From assembly GCA_001574975.1 (NCBI GenBank), contig KQ965732.1:1338814-1402813 (forward strand): a stretch of DNA of 64,000 bases, read 5' to 3'. Position numbers and translations under genes: made by a program. This DNA comes from Gonapodya prolifera JEL478. Its lineage: Eukaryota > Monoblepharomycota > Monoblepharidomycetes > Monoblepharidales > Gonapodyaceae. A model generated the notes under the pieces. That model was not told the DNA's origin and ran no database searches. It saw only the letters and a program-made list of their open reading frames with translations. Of the stretch, positions 21,487 through 34,400 are shown in pieces. The stretch's first letter is position 1. Every line of letters starts with the position of its first letter.

Positions 21487-24400
21487 ATGAACAAGGCAGA
21501 TTCCCACACTCTCGCTCCGGACTCCCATACAAAGGACGTCCTTCTCACAACCGAGCAGCCCGCGTCTCATTCCGCCGAACCTGCCAATCAATCCGATGCC
21601 GAGAAGGCCGGCGAAACTCCCGTTCGCAAGGTTTCCCTGCTCGGTCTCTACCGATTCGCCACCTCCCTCGACTGGTTCCTCATCATCGTCGGCATCATCG
21701 CTAGCGCCACTCGTGGTGTCATTATGCCCGGTAAGTCAGTTCATGCAATCCAGGGCGGTTCCGTCCGTGAGCTACGTCTAAATGAAAACTGTCACATGGA
21801 TCCTCATCGGCGCCCCGCATCCCCGACTATGTCCAGTGACTACCCTTCTCCTCGGAAACCTCGCCGATGGCGTGAATAGCAGCTCGTCAATCACGTATGA
21901 CGCGGCGACCATCGCTGCCAACCCTCAAATACAGGCAGCGATTGAAGCCGCCAAGGACAGTGTGCGGTGAGTTCCGAGTTTCTCCGCCCTTCAACCATTG
22001 CACCTCATCATCTTACCACACACCGGCACCTTCCCACATCACCCAGCTCAACCACGTGAGTATTCTCAAGCACACCGTGAAAGTGCACATGGTTTTTTAA
22101 TTCTGTCCCCTTTCCTCACGAATTCCGTTGCAAACAGCTACAACAACATCATCATGTTCACCATTCTCGGCGCCATATCTTTCGTCGCAGGATACCTGCA
22201 GGACCTCACGCTTACTGTGACCGCGGAACGCCAACTCAAGACCGTGCGCGAAAAGTACTTTGGCGCGATTTTGAGACAGGACATTGGGTGGTTCGAGGAG
22301 AACATGACGGGCGACCTCACGAGCAGACTGCAGGCCGACACGGCGCTCCTCAAGTCCGGATTCGGCGAGCGGGTGTGTGGCTTTTCATGCACCCACACCC
22401 GAACTCTCTCTCACCCCGGTGCTTGTTCCCGTGCTCTTCTCTAGGTCGGCAACGTCGCCATGTCCGTCGCCCAATTCATCGCCGGCATCGTGCTCGCCTA
22501 CGTCCGCGGCTGGAAAATGGCGCTCGTCATCTCGGGCCTCATCCCGCTCAGTCTCGTCATTGTCGGCATCATGGGCGTGTTCCTCAGGGGAACCGTCGCC
22601 GAGCAACAGGCGTGGCTTGCAAAAGCCGGCAGCGTGGCGCAGGTGGGTTCCGTTCCCACAGCAGCGTCACCCTGTGTTCCGATCCCACTCTGACACCACC
22701 CCATCCTCGAATAAAGCAAACCCTAACTTCCATCCGCACCGTCCACTCCTTCGGAGGCTTCGAGAAGGAAGTCCGCCGCTACGGCGCCATGCTCGACAAG
22801 GCCACCGGGTTCGGCTCCAAAATCGGCGTCGGCGCTGGAATTGCCGTGGGGACCTTGTTCATGGTGATTTACGGATTCCAAGGTGCGTAACTAGCCAGGC
22901 GAGGGTGATTGGAAAGCCGTGAAGTGACTGACCTGTTGCCGCTGAAAGGTTTGGGATTCTGGTACGCCGCGACGCTCATTAACGTTGGTGAAATGACTGG
23001 AGGAACTGCCCTCAGTGTCTTCTTGGCGCTCCAGGTATGTACAGTGTTTGCCGCTTGACACAACGATGCGTGATTCACGTCACGTTTGCCCCGCCAGATC
23101 GGCATGTTTGGTTTGGCCACCCTCGGAGGCGACTTGAGTCAAATCACCATCTCGCAGGGCGCTGCAGCAAGTTAGTCGACTCCCGATTCCCACACTTGCC
23201 ATGTCACTCACACTTCCTCTTACCTCCGCTTCCACCAGAAATCTGGGACACCATCGACCGCGAAAGTCCTATCGACGCCTGGAAAGACGAAGGGCTCGTT
23301 GTCGAGTCTGGGTTGCAGGGCGACATTGTGTTTTCCGACGTGTGCTTCGAGTACAAGTCCCGCCCCGGCCAGAAGATCATCGACACGTTCAACTTGTCCG
23401 TCAAGAGGGGTACCAAAGTGGCCCTTGTGGGCGCCAGTGGGTCGGGCAAGTCCACGATTGTGAAGTTGTTGGTGAGTTGCACTGTGGAGTGGGTGCGGGG
23501 AAGAAGTCGTGGAAGTAAGGGTTGACCGGGCGTATGGCAGATGCGCTTCTACGACCCAGTGTCGGGGTCACTCAAGATTGACGGTCACGAGCTGAAAGAT
23601 TTCAAGTGAGTCCGCCATTCCTGTTCTCGTGGTCCTCCAGAGCATTTCAACCCAAAACCCTTTTCTAGCGTCCGCTGGCTCCGCCAACAAATCGGCAGCG
23701 TGGGGCAAGAACCCGCCCTCTTCGAAGGCTCCATCCGTTCCAATATCCTCATGGGCCTGGCCGACCCTGCCGCGTTCTCCGCGTCGGAACTCGACATCAA
23801 GATCCACCGCGCGCTCAAATTCGCCAACGCTGATTTCGTTCTCACGCTACCCGCCGGGCTCGACACCATGGTCGGCGAACGAGGCGCCATGTTGTCCGGA
23901 GGACAGAAGCAGAGGATTGCGATCGCGAGGGCGATTGTTGGAGACCCCAAGATTCTGTTGTTTGGTGCGTGCTCGAAAGAGTGGGCGTCTTTGTCCGACT
24001 CAAGCTGACCGCATTGTTTGGTTCGTTACGTTGAAACTTCATCAGACGAAGCAACTTCAGGTAAGATGGCTTTTCTTAGTGTATTGAGACGGTCGCTCAC
24101 CCTTCTGATGTACCACTTTGCACGTCAGCGCTCGACACTGCATCCGAGAGAGTCGTGCAGGCAGCCATTGACAGCGCAAGCAAGGGTAGAACCTCATTTA
24201 CTGTCGCCCAGTGAGTAGCAAATCCAAACATAGACATTAAATGATCTCATCTTAATTTCTGCTCACGCTTCTCCAGCCGTCTTTCCACCATCATGAACTC
24301 TGACATCATCGTTGTTATGAAGCATGGTGTGATCGTGGAGCAAGGCACTCACACGGAACTCCTCGCCAAGGGCGGGCAGTACGCCAAACTCGTGCAAGCC

Positions 24401-27175
24401 CAGCGCCTTCACGACGCCCACAGCGACACTACGGAGGACGGCGAGGACGCGGAAAATGAGGACAAGTTCGTCGAGATTTCGGAGATGGAGGACGGCGAAG
24501 GTCCAGAGGGCGCAGGCCCAGTTGACGAGGAAAAGGCGGCCAACCGTCCAAGACGTCTCTCTCGTGTGGTTTCTCTCAAGGCAGTATCGGAACGCGTCGG
24601 CTCAACGCGGTCTATTGGACGACGCGGGAGCGCCAAAGCTAGCCAGGCAGACATCGCCAAGGCCTTCGAAGAGGCACGCAAGGAGGAACTGAGGCTGCAG
24701 AAGCTGGAGAAGAAAAAGTACAAGCATACGGCCATTCCGTGGGGACTTGTCATCCGAAACGCAATGGTGGACTGGCGGTTTGTGGTGGTAGGCAGTGTGG
24801 CGGCAGCCATTGCAGGAGCAGTGAGTGGAAGAGACTTGATATGGCGCAAAGGCAGCATTCTGACTTCAATGTTTTCGGTATGGTGTGAAGGTCATGCCAA
24901 TTGTTTCTATCCTCCTCTCACGAGTGCTTTCGACGTTCGCCAAGACAGGCGACGCACTCATGAACGAGGCGAAGCTTTACGCCATTCTTGTGAGTCTGAA
25001 AATTTTTGAATGGATCGAGTGGTATGGCCTGAGTTCCGTCCGCATTTCGCAGTTCTTTGCTGTCGGTGTCGTACAGGTGCGTACTACGTTCCTTCATGCA
25101 GTCCCGGTGTCTGACAACTTTTTTTTTCAGCTTATCGTATTTGCATTGAATCTCGGCGCCTGGGGTATCACTGGTGAACGCTTTTCCCAACGTATGCGAA
25201 TGGAGTTCTTTTCGGTGGTCATTCGCCAAGAGGGTGAGCGATATGGTCCATTGCCTCCGAAAGAGAATTTGTATTCTAACTCTCTCCACCCCAGTCGCAT
25301 TCTTCGACGAGAGCGACAACAATGTCGGATCGCTTACTGCACGCCTCGCTGACGACGCAACTCAAGTGAAGAGCTTATTCAACGATGTGCTTTCTGCCGG
25401 GTTCAACATCATGGGATGTCTGATCGCCGGTCTCATCATTTCGTTCATCAACGGATGGAAATACACACTCATCCTTTTCGTGGGAGTGCCGCTTCTTATC
25501 GGTGCACAGTTTGTTCAGTCAAGCATCAACAAGAAGCACCGTTCCTTGGCGCGTACTCAGGGTATCGAGACGAACAAGATTGCCAACGAGTCCATCTCCC
25601 AGATCCGCACGGTGGCTATGCTGACCAAGGAAAAGCTCTTCTGGGACTTGTACCGCCGCGATTTGGTGGCGCCTTACAAGGAGGTCGTCCACGGATCGTT
25701 CAGGTCAGCTATTCCCGCGGGCTTCGCCGCAGCAATGCAGATGTGGTTCCTTGCATACGCATACTACATGGGTGAGTTTGAGTCACCGATACACATTGCT
25801 CTTACAGCTAAATCATACCTCGCCATTCAGGTATCAACTTGGTGTTGAACGGCGAATACACAGGTGATCAACTTCAGGCTTGCATGTTTGCCATGCTGTT
25901 CACCGCAATGTCAATCGGCAATGGTGAGCATTCCTTTCTCTTTGGATTGTAAAGCTCCCGGTAACGGTTCTTGTTTAGTCGCTGGTTTCGGTCCTTCTCT
26001 GTCAAACGCACAAGTTTCCGCTGCCGCTGTGTACTCGGTCATTTTGCGCTCCCCAGCTATGGACCAGTCCGGCAGCGGCGGAAGCAAGCCTGTGTCCGCG
26101 TCCGGACAGGCACAGTACACGGATGTTCACTTCGCCTATCCCACGCGTGTTGGGTTCCCTGTCCTGAAGGGAATCTCTATTGAGGCAAAGCCTGGAGAGG
26201 TGTGTTGCACCGACGAGAATATTTCGCTTTTTTTGGTTCTTGACAAACCGTCGTGACTATAGACTGTCGCCCTCGTCGGACCAAGTGGCAGCGGCAAGTC
26301 GTCCACCATTGGGCTGATTCAGGTGATTATAATTCTGGTGTATCCAAAGCTTTCAATCTCTCACCTTTGCTGCTATTGTTGCACTGCACCGCTAGCGCTA
26401 CTATGATGTCACGTCCGGAACTGTCGCTCTGGATGGAATGGACGTCAAAACTTGGAGCCTTCCAGACCTGCGCGAGCGAATGGCCCTTGTCGGACAGGAG
26501 CCTGTGCTGTTTGCCGGAACGATTGCAGAGAACATTGCATACGGTCTCCCCGAGGGCCAAACTGCTACACAAGAGCAGATTCAGGCTGCAGCAAAACTCG
26601 CCAACGCGTACAACTTTATCATGGAGCAGAAGGACGGGTTTGAGACTAATGTGGGAGAGTCAGGCTCCCTTCTGTCTGGAGGTCAAAAACAGAGGTGTGT
26701 AGTTGATGACATTGTGATATTTGTGGCAATTGGATTTACGGTCGATGTGCCATTTAAAAGGATTGCCATTGCACGTGCACTTATCCGGGATCCTAAAGTG
26801 CTTCTCCTCGACGAAGGTATGTTGAAATAGTGTTTTCAAGAGTAGAGCGGAAGACTCACCGATTAATATTTTGCGACCTTAGCGACGAGTGCACTCGACT
26901 CGGAGTCAGAGAAAGTCGTACAGTCGGCCCTTGACGATGCCTCGAAAGGTCGTACGACGATTGTGATTGCTCACCGTCTGTCCAGCATCCAGAACGCCAA
27001 CCGAATTTATGGTGGGTGCACATTCTTGTCATTGAGAAATCGAATGCATCTGTCTAACGGTCTTTGTACAGTCATCAAAGCAGGAGAAGTTGAAGAGTTC
27101 GGCACACACGAACAGCTTCTGGAGAAGAAGGGACTGTACTGGGAACTGGCTCAGCAACAAAGTCTTGGGCAATAA
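21487..27175 (+). CDS. Full-length ABCB (P-glycoprotein/MDR-type) transporter
   Basis: The gene has well over a dozen short exons and encodes roughly 1,250-1,300 residues in the order TMD1-NBD1-linker-TMD2-NBD2. NBD1 has Walker [10 protein letters not shown] near 23430, signature LSGGQKQR near 23895, DEATSALD built across a microexon, and H-loop TVAHRLSTI. An acidic linker (24400-24700) follows. NBD2 has GPSGSGKSS near 26280, LSGGQKQR near 26680 interrupted by an intron, [15 protein letters not shown] and IAHRLSSI. Both ATP sites therefore look complete, including the catalytic glutamates. Such proteins export hydrophobic compounds or lipids across the plasma membrane using ATP. The start is supported by the shared leader with the upstream remnant, and the stop at 27173 by the conserved ELAQQQ tail. 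Substrate cannot be told. Confidence 0.9.
24046..24060 (+). other. 15-base microexon encoding the Walker B DEATS core
   Basis: ACGAAGCAACTTCAG lies between an AG acceptor (24045) and a GTAAGA donor (24061). With one base from the previous exon (TTTG) and the next exon starting CGCTCGAC it restores F-DEATS-ALD in frame. Without it the catalytic glutamate of NBD1 is lost. Confidence 0.85.
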
Positions 27176-27546
27176 GCATCAGATTGGCATCATGCAGACA
27201 CTGTGCACTATGTAGACTTGCATTTATAGACCGTCGCATTGTTTGTTCGTTGGCGTACTTTCACCTTGTATTTCATAATACGATAGACATCTCTGTTACC
27301 CAAGTATTGGAAGTTGCGGTCACATGCAATTTTAGGCCCTGAGGATGACTGTGACTTTTGAGGAAGGATAAACGTTGGTTGTGCGCGTTCGGGGACCTTA
27401 GACTTCGACATGAAAATCCGTGAAAAGATCTTCATGCTTTTTTTTCTTCTTTCTTGGCCGTCTCAAAACAGGTTTCGAGGGCGAACAGGTTCCCCCATCA
27501 ATTGAAAACTTGGGCCGCAGCAACTGGGTCCATAATTCGAGCGACG
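27176..27546. other. Intergenic stretch between ABC and SulP genes
   Basis: The first 135 bases are the ABC 3' region, also present in the remnant at 20456-20640. The rest is the short SulP upstream region with a T-rich tract at 27437. No gene is seen. Confidence 0.5.
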
Positions 27547-30500
27547 ATGGCAACGCCACGGGCGACATCGCGGCTTGTGCACGCACAGAGCGACAGCTCT
27601 AGTGACTCGGAAACCGAAATCGGCACCTATGGCTCGACAGGATCCACGCGACGGCCCACAACACCCTCCCATCAACACCGTCAAAGGCTTGCCCGCAATC
27701 CCAACCTCAAACCTCAGGCGGGTGGACACGAATCGACACATCCCGGACGCTCGCCGTTTTCGCAGGGGCACCTTGACGAGCTGGGCAAGGACGGAGAAAT
27801 AACTGCTTTCATGTCCCACATTTTCGACGTTTCTGGAAGTATGGACGATTCCAGGCCGGACAAAATGTCACCTAGCTGGATGTGGGTCCGATTGCGCTAG
27901 TGAGTGCGTCATTTGGGTGGAGGCGAATGTAGTGTGTATGGGTTAACGGAGCCTGTCAACGCACGTGCGCATCAACAAACCCGGGTCTGCAACAGCTACG
28001 TTCCTATATTCCGGTGGTTACCTTTATATTCATTTGCGAATTTCCGATCCGACCTCATCGCGGGCGTCACAGTCGCCTTTCTGTTGATCCCCGGTGCGAT
28101 TTCATACGCCGCCGGAATGCTGCGTGTACCTCCCGTGTATGGTCTTTACACCGGAGTCTGGCCGTTGCTGGTCTACACGGTGTTTGGAACAAGCAAGTGA
28201 GAGTTCCACGCGCGCTGCGAACCGTTCTTGAACAGACGAACGCTCGCCTTTCCTCCGCAACAGGCAGCTTTCGTGTGGTCCCGACGCCATCGTGTCGATT
28301 TTGTCGGGCTCCATTATACACGAATATCTATCCTCACCTTCTGTAGCGCCCCCGGGGTACACCTCGCCGCCGGAACCGCATTTGTTTGAGAACCCTTCTA
28401 CAGACCCACACCCCGCGCTTGATCCCCAACTGGCCACTCGACTTGAAACAATCGCGACATTGACACTCCTCGTGGGTCTGTTCACCTTCTTTCTGGGCTT
28501 TTTTCGACTGGGATTCCTCGACTCGATCCTGTCAAAGCCCATGATCCGTGGGTTTGTCCTCGCCCTTGCCACGCTCATCATGATCGAGCAGGCGCCCGGA
28601 ATGTTGGGCATTGACAAGGCCGCTCTGGAACCGGAGCCGATCAACAACGAACCCTACGAGCCCACACCCTTCCAAAAGCTCTCGGCGCTCTTGAGCCACC
28701 TCGGCCTGGCGCACACACCCACTTTCACCGTGTCTGTAGTCACGGTCACCGTCCTCCTCATCGCACGAAAAATCAAACACTCCATAAAACGCCTCCAACT
28801 GCTTCCCGAGGTCCTCATCATCATGATCGCCGCAACGTACCTGAGCTGGCAACAGGGCTGGAGCGAGGCCGGCATCCCCGTGCTCGGGCCCGCAAAGGGC
28901 GGCCTTGTCGCCCCGACTTTTCCTAACCTCCGACCGGGGGCCGTGCGCGGACTGACTACACCCGCGATCCTCGTCTCCATCATCGGCTTCGTCGAGGCCA
29001 TCACGGCGTCCAAGCACCTCGCCGCACACCACAACGAGCCTCTGCGACCAAACCGCGAGCTGGTGGCGCTGGGGATGAACAATATTGTTGGGTCGGCATT
29101 GGGGACCTTCCCGAGCTTCGGGAGCCTGCCGCGGTCCATGGTGAACGACCGCGCCGGCGCGCGCACCCAGATGGCGGGTCTCGTCACGGCGGTCGTGGTT
29201 CTCCTCACGTGCTTCTTCGCCATGCCGCTGCTGACCCCGCTCCCGCAGTGTGTGCTGTCGTCGGTCATTTTCGTGGTCGCGTCGGACCTGCTCGAAGTCG
29301 ACGAACTTGCGTTCCTCGTCCGCGTGCGCGGGTGGTCCGATCTCGGCATGGCCGCGGGGACGTTCCTCGCGACCACCCTCGTGGGAGTCGAGTCGGGAAC
29401 CATCATCTCCATCGCCGCGTCGCTCCTCCTCGTCGTCAGGGAGACTGCGGGCGTGTCCATCGAGGTCATGGGCAGAGTCAAGGTGCCCCATGTGGGCCGC
29501 GACGGGGGTGCGGGTGCGGGGGACGGTGGGCGCGTGCGGTACAAGTACAAGTATGTGGGGTTGAGCGAGGACGCCAAGGCGGCACGGCGCAGGCCGACGT
29601 GGGATGAGGAAGGCCACTTGCCAGGCGATTCGGTGGATTCGGCCGCGAGTTGGTCGTGGCTGTGGGGGTCTAAAACCGCCGGTGCGAAGGAGGGCGACAG
29701 GGCGGGGGCAGGTACAGGCTCAGCTGCACGGCATGGTCACCACCACGGGAACGCCAGCGGCCCCGCCGAGTCGCAGTCTGCACCAACGCTGGGCCTTTCG
29801 TCCTCGCGGCCCGAAACGTCCACCCCGCCGAGCCCGACGGTGATGCTGGGCGGCGGGCTGTTCCCCGTGCTCAAGATTCCGGGCATCCTGCTGCTTCGGA
29901 TTTCGGAGCCGTTGTTTTTTGGGAATGTGGGGCACTTGAGAGAGCAGGTGCGTCGCGCGGAGATGTATGGCGAGCTTGGCGCGCATCCGGGGGAGGACCC
30001 GCCGTCGGTGAGTTGTATGTGGCGTGTCTTTGTGTTTGTGTTTGTGCGTGTGGTGTTGATCACGTGTTGATGTCCGTGCGCTTGTGGTGCTGCGTGTAGG
30101 CTCAGGAAGCGGGAGGGGGCAACGCGCTATTTGGAGTTGTGTTGGAGGTCAGCGGTGTGACGGGGGTTGACCCGAGGTGAGAGACCTGGTGCTGTTTTTG
30201 GTGTGCGGCACCGTTTTGCTTTCGCAGAAACCCTAAACTATTCTGTGACACCCACTTGTGTACTATGAAACCCACTCTCTCGCGACAAAACCCATGATTG
30301 CAACCCACAGCGCGCTCTCGACGCTGATCGAAATGGTATCGTCCTTCTCGGACCGGACCGTGTCCGTCTGCTTCGTCAAGCTCCCGGCTTCGTGCACGGG
30401 CGGGTTCGAGCGCGCGGGGCTGTGGGACGCGGTGGAGTCGGGAGGCGGCGGGTTCTTTCAGAAGATTGGCGACGCGGTCGAGTGGCTCGAGGAGGCGGAG

Positions 30501-31205
30501 AGGGGGAAGAAGAGCCGAAGTGTCCTGATTGAGAGTTTTGGGTATGCCGGTGCGGGCGTGGATGTCAATGGTGTCGGCACAGGTCCCGCAAGCGGCGCAG
30601 GTGTTGGTGGTGGTGCTGCGGTGTCGGATCGTGCGGATGACCCGGACACGTCGGTCGCGTGGGCGCGCGACAGGACCAAGGGCATGTGGCGCAAGCTCCG
30701 TGGGCGGCGGGCGTCCATTGTGGCCAAGCCCATGTCGCCCGTGGACGGTGGAGCGGGAGCGGGAGTGGGAGTGGGCTTGGATGGTGCAGGTGCAGCGTCG
30801 CGGCCGGAGCTGATGCGGTACGCGTCGGATAACGGGTCGGGCCCTGCGTTCTACAAGCCCATGGCGTCCGATTCGGGAGACAGCAGCGGAGACGGGCGGT
30901 CAGCTGCGTCGACCCCGCTGCTGTCGCCGCAGGGGTCGAGCCAGATGCTGTCGTTCCCGAACCCGTTCACGGTGCTGACGCCGCAGACGTCGCCCAAACG
31001 GGCTGCCCTGCGAGGCGCAGAGTACCACAATGTCGTGACGGCGGAGCAGGGAGAGTTGGAGGGCGAGGACGAGGAGTCGTCTGGCGATGAGCTGGATAGC
31101 GGGACGCTCAAGACGCTGCAGAGGGGCATTTCTGGCGAGGACGGTGCGACGCGGGCGAGGAGGGTGAGTGGGGGGAAGGCGTTGGACAGTTCGCGGGGCA
31201 TCTGA
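27547..31205 (+). CDS. SulP/SLC26 family sulfate (anion) transporter with STAS domain
   Basis: Five exons keep phase throughout (27547-27899, 27996-28196, 28264-30007, 30100-30176, 30311-31205) and give 1,089 residues. After a disordered 115-residue N-terminus comes the SulP signature region YYVPIFRWLPLYS...DLIAGVTVAFLLIP and the GLYTGVWPLLVYTVFGTSK segment. About ten further membrane segments follow, including LGMNNIVGSALGTFPSFGSLPRSMVN. The cytosolic STAS domain is split by exons: ILLLRISEPLFFGN, then VVLEVSGVTGVDPSALSTL. The STAS loop is expanded by Gly-rich inserts, and a 250-residue low-complexity tail follows, so the protein is longer than the usual 700-900. SulP proteins exchange or co-transport sulfate and related anions at the plasma membrane. 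Confidence 0.9.
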
Positions 31206-31220
31206 TGTATTGGACATTAC

Positions 31221-31256
31221 ACGTGGTATTGACAGTAGACGTGGTATTGACAGTAG
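31221..31256. repeat. 18-base tandem duplication
   Basis: ACGTGGTATTGACAGTAG occurs twice head to tail, just after the SulP stop and before the kinesin start. Confidence 0.95.
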
Positions 31257-31474
31257 AAAAGTAACTTCAAACTTGTAAGTAGAAAGTGTGTGCACATGTG
31301 AATGCAAGAGAATTTTTGCATTGAGAGGTGGCGTGGGTGATGTGACCACAGCTGCGTTCACTCGTTGAGTTGTGAGCGAGCAGGGCAGCATTCGCGTGCG
31401 AGTGGACAGTAGAGAGAGCAGAAACACAGTACGGAGGTGCGATTGTGCGATCGTGAGCAGATACACGCGGCGAC

Positions 31475-34400
31475 ATGTCTGCGGAGAACATTCTAGTTGC
31501 TGTGCGCGTGAGACCGTTCAACGACAGAGAGAGGGGAAGAAACGCGAAATGCGTCGTGTCGATGCACGACAAGACCACGGAAATCGTCGATCCGGACAAG
31601 GGGGGAGAGCCGCACAAGTTCGCGTTTGACTACTCTCTTTGGAGCCACGACGGGTTCGAGGACCATGACGGCGTGCTCGAGGCGGAGAAGGGGTCTAACG
31701 TAAGTGCTGCACGCGATGCTCTTGCTCTTGCTCTGCACACCTGACCCTCTGCCTGCTCAACACGTACCCAAAATAGTACGCAGACCAGCGCAAGGTGTAC
31801 GATGAGCTGGGCAAGCTCGTGCTCGACAACGCCCTAGCAGGGTACAACTCCACGCTCATGGCGTACGGACAGACGGGATCCGGGTGCGTTGCTGTCATGG
31901 CGTCTTGCATAGCAGAGGGCGAAGGACATGAAACACTAAATCTCATCCGATACCCGCCACCGAAACACCCTCCTCGTTCCATCAATCATCCACTTACCCC
32001 GCAGAAAATCATACTCCATGTTCGGCTACGGCAAAAAGTACCTTTTTCTCCCATCCCACTTTCCCCTCTTTGTAACCCTCTCCTTCCCCCTCCCAGCCGG
32101 GGCATCATCCCCATCGTTTGCGACGAGATCTTCAAGCGCATTGCCACCGGGGACCCGGACCTCGTGTACCAAATGACTTTTTCCACCATCGAGATCTACA
32201 ACGAGCAGGTCCGCGACCTCCTCTCGGAATCGGGGGAGAGCCTTAAAGTCCGCCAGAACCCAAAGACGGGGTTCTTTGTTGATGGGCTCAAGGAGGTCGC
32301 GGTCACGTCGTATCCGGAAGTGGAGGCGCTGATTGAGAAGGGCACAAAGAATAAGACGGTGGCGGCCACGAATAGTGAGTGTTGGGGGGTTGGGGTAGGA
32401 TAGGGTGTCGAGGAATGGGGTAGGATGGGGTTGGGTGGGGTCGGTTGAGTCGATGGATGGGTACATGGGGGTGGGTCCGAGGATATATCAGACATTTGAT
32501 GGGGGATGGACGCTGGAGAATGGTATCTGGTACACGAGGCCAGCGAATTCCGCATTGGAGTGCCAAACCTGACACTAGATCCACCGATACTGACGTCTTC
32601 ACCAACCTCACCACCATCCCTCTCCTCCTTGCCCATCCCCACCCACCCATCCCAGTGAACGCCACATCCTCACGCGCCCACACGATTGTGACGCTTCATT
32701 TCAGCCAGATCGACCGCCGCACCAACACCGAGAAGGTCGCCGCGATCCATCTTGTCGATTTGGCGGGGTCCGAGAGGATCGCGAGTACGGGCGCCGATTC
32801 GAATAAGGCACGGTTGAAGGAGGCGACGAATATTAATGGCAGTTTGGTGAGTGTGAGGCGGGGCGGTGCTGGGGGCTCCGGGGAATGGGAGATGGAGAGG
32901 AGTTGGAAGAATTGGGCGGTGACGAAAGAGAGGGCTACCGACAAGCCCACATCGATGTGGCATGCGGGCCTGCGAGAGATAGCGCCGTTACGGACCACCC
33001 ACCCGCGTTATCTGACCGCCCTTCTTCCCCCAGTCGACTCTAGGAAACGTCATGTAAGCACCCACCAGTCTTTGATTCCTTCTCGTCCCCTTCCGACCCT
33101 TGGTGTCTCCCGCAGCGCCGCCCTCGTGCAACAGCAACAGGGCAAAAAGAACATTGCGGTGCCGTTCCGCGACAGTGTGCTCACGAAGTTGCTTGCGAAC
33201 TCGCTGGGCGGGAACTCGAAGACGATCATGGTAGTATCCTGCCCCCCACTCGACTTCGTCGCGTGTGCACCAACAACCCCCCCTCGCCCCCCCACCTCCA
33301 GATCGCCGCAATCTCCCCCGCAGACATCAACTACGACGAGTCTCTCTCGACCTTACGGTTCGTCGACCGCGCCAAGCAGATCAAGACGTCCGCAGTCGTC
33401 AACGAGTCCTCCACGGACAAGCTCATCCGCGAGCTCAAGGAGGAGAACGAGCGGCTGCGCAAGATGTGCGAGGAGAAGGATAAGATGACCGGTGGCGGTG
33501 GCGGTGGCGAGAGCGCAAAGGCCGCGGAGGGGATGTCGGACCAAGGTGGGTTGGACTGGGCTGGGGTTTGTGTAGTGCGGATGGGAGTTTTTTGACACGG
33601 CGACGACGGTGGGTTCGTGGTGTGTAGAAAGAGAAGCGTTCGAGAAACTCCAGGCCGAGATCGCGGACAAGGAAGCGCAGATACGGCATATGGCCGAGCA
33701 GAACAAGAGTTGGGAGCAGAGGCTTGAGGTTAGTGCTTCGTTACTGCGCTGGGTTTGCGATAGCAGCATTGCTCACGGCCCCGTGCGGTCCGTCTCCACC
33801 AGGAAGCCAAACGGGAGTTTGACAAGCCGGAAGAGAAAACGGACCTTGAAAGTTCCCGCGACACCACGCCGTGCCTGGCCAACCTCAACGAGGACCCGCT
33901 GCTCAGCAAGATGCTGTTCTGGTTCGTCAAGGGCGGCGAGCACGTCATTGGCAAGAAGGCGCCCGGCAGCACCGCCGACATCCAGCTGAGCGGTTTGGGT
34001 GTGCAGCCCGTGCATGCCGTGGTTGCGAATAAGGATGGCGCGCTGACAATCACGGTGTCTAATAAGAGTGCGGTTGTGAGAGTCAATGGGAAGCTGCTGG
34101 TGCCTGGTGACAAGGTACGTGTGTGATGGTGATACACGGCGGCGAAATGATGAGCATTCACCGACCCAACTCGAAGCCGACCAGCCTACAACAAAACGAT
34201 CGCGTCTTGCTCGGCACTAACCAGATCTTCACCGTCAAATATCCCAAGGTTGAAGACGGCCCCGACGAGCCGACCTGGGCCAACGCACAGGCTGAAATTG
34301 CGCGCGAGCTTGGGCTTGGCCAGACGAGCGGAGATGAACCGCTGGAGCTCCAAAACGTGTATGATGAGGTGAGCGTGTCGCAGCGCAGTGAGATTTGTGT

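Noticed and set aside
28532-29617. 361-codon minus-strand frame
   Set aside because: It is the shadow of the SulP transporter exon, which has clear membrane segments and family motifs on the plus strand.
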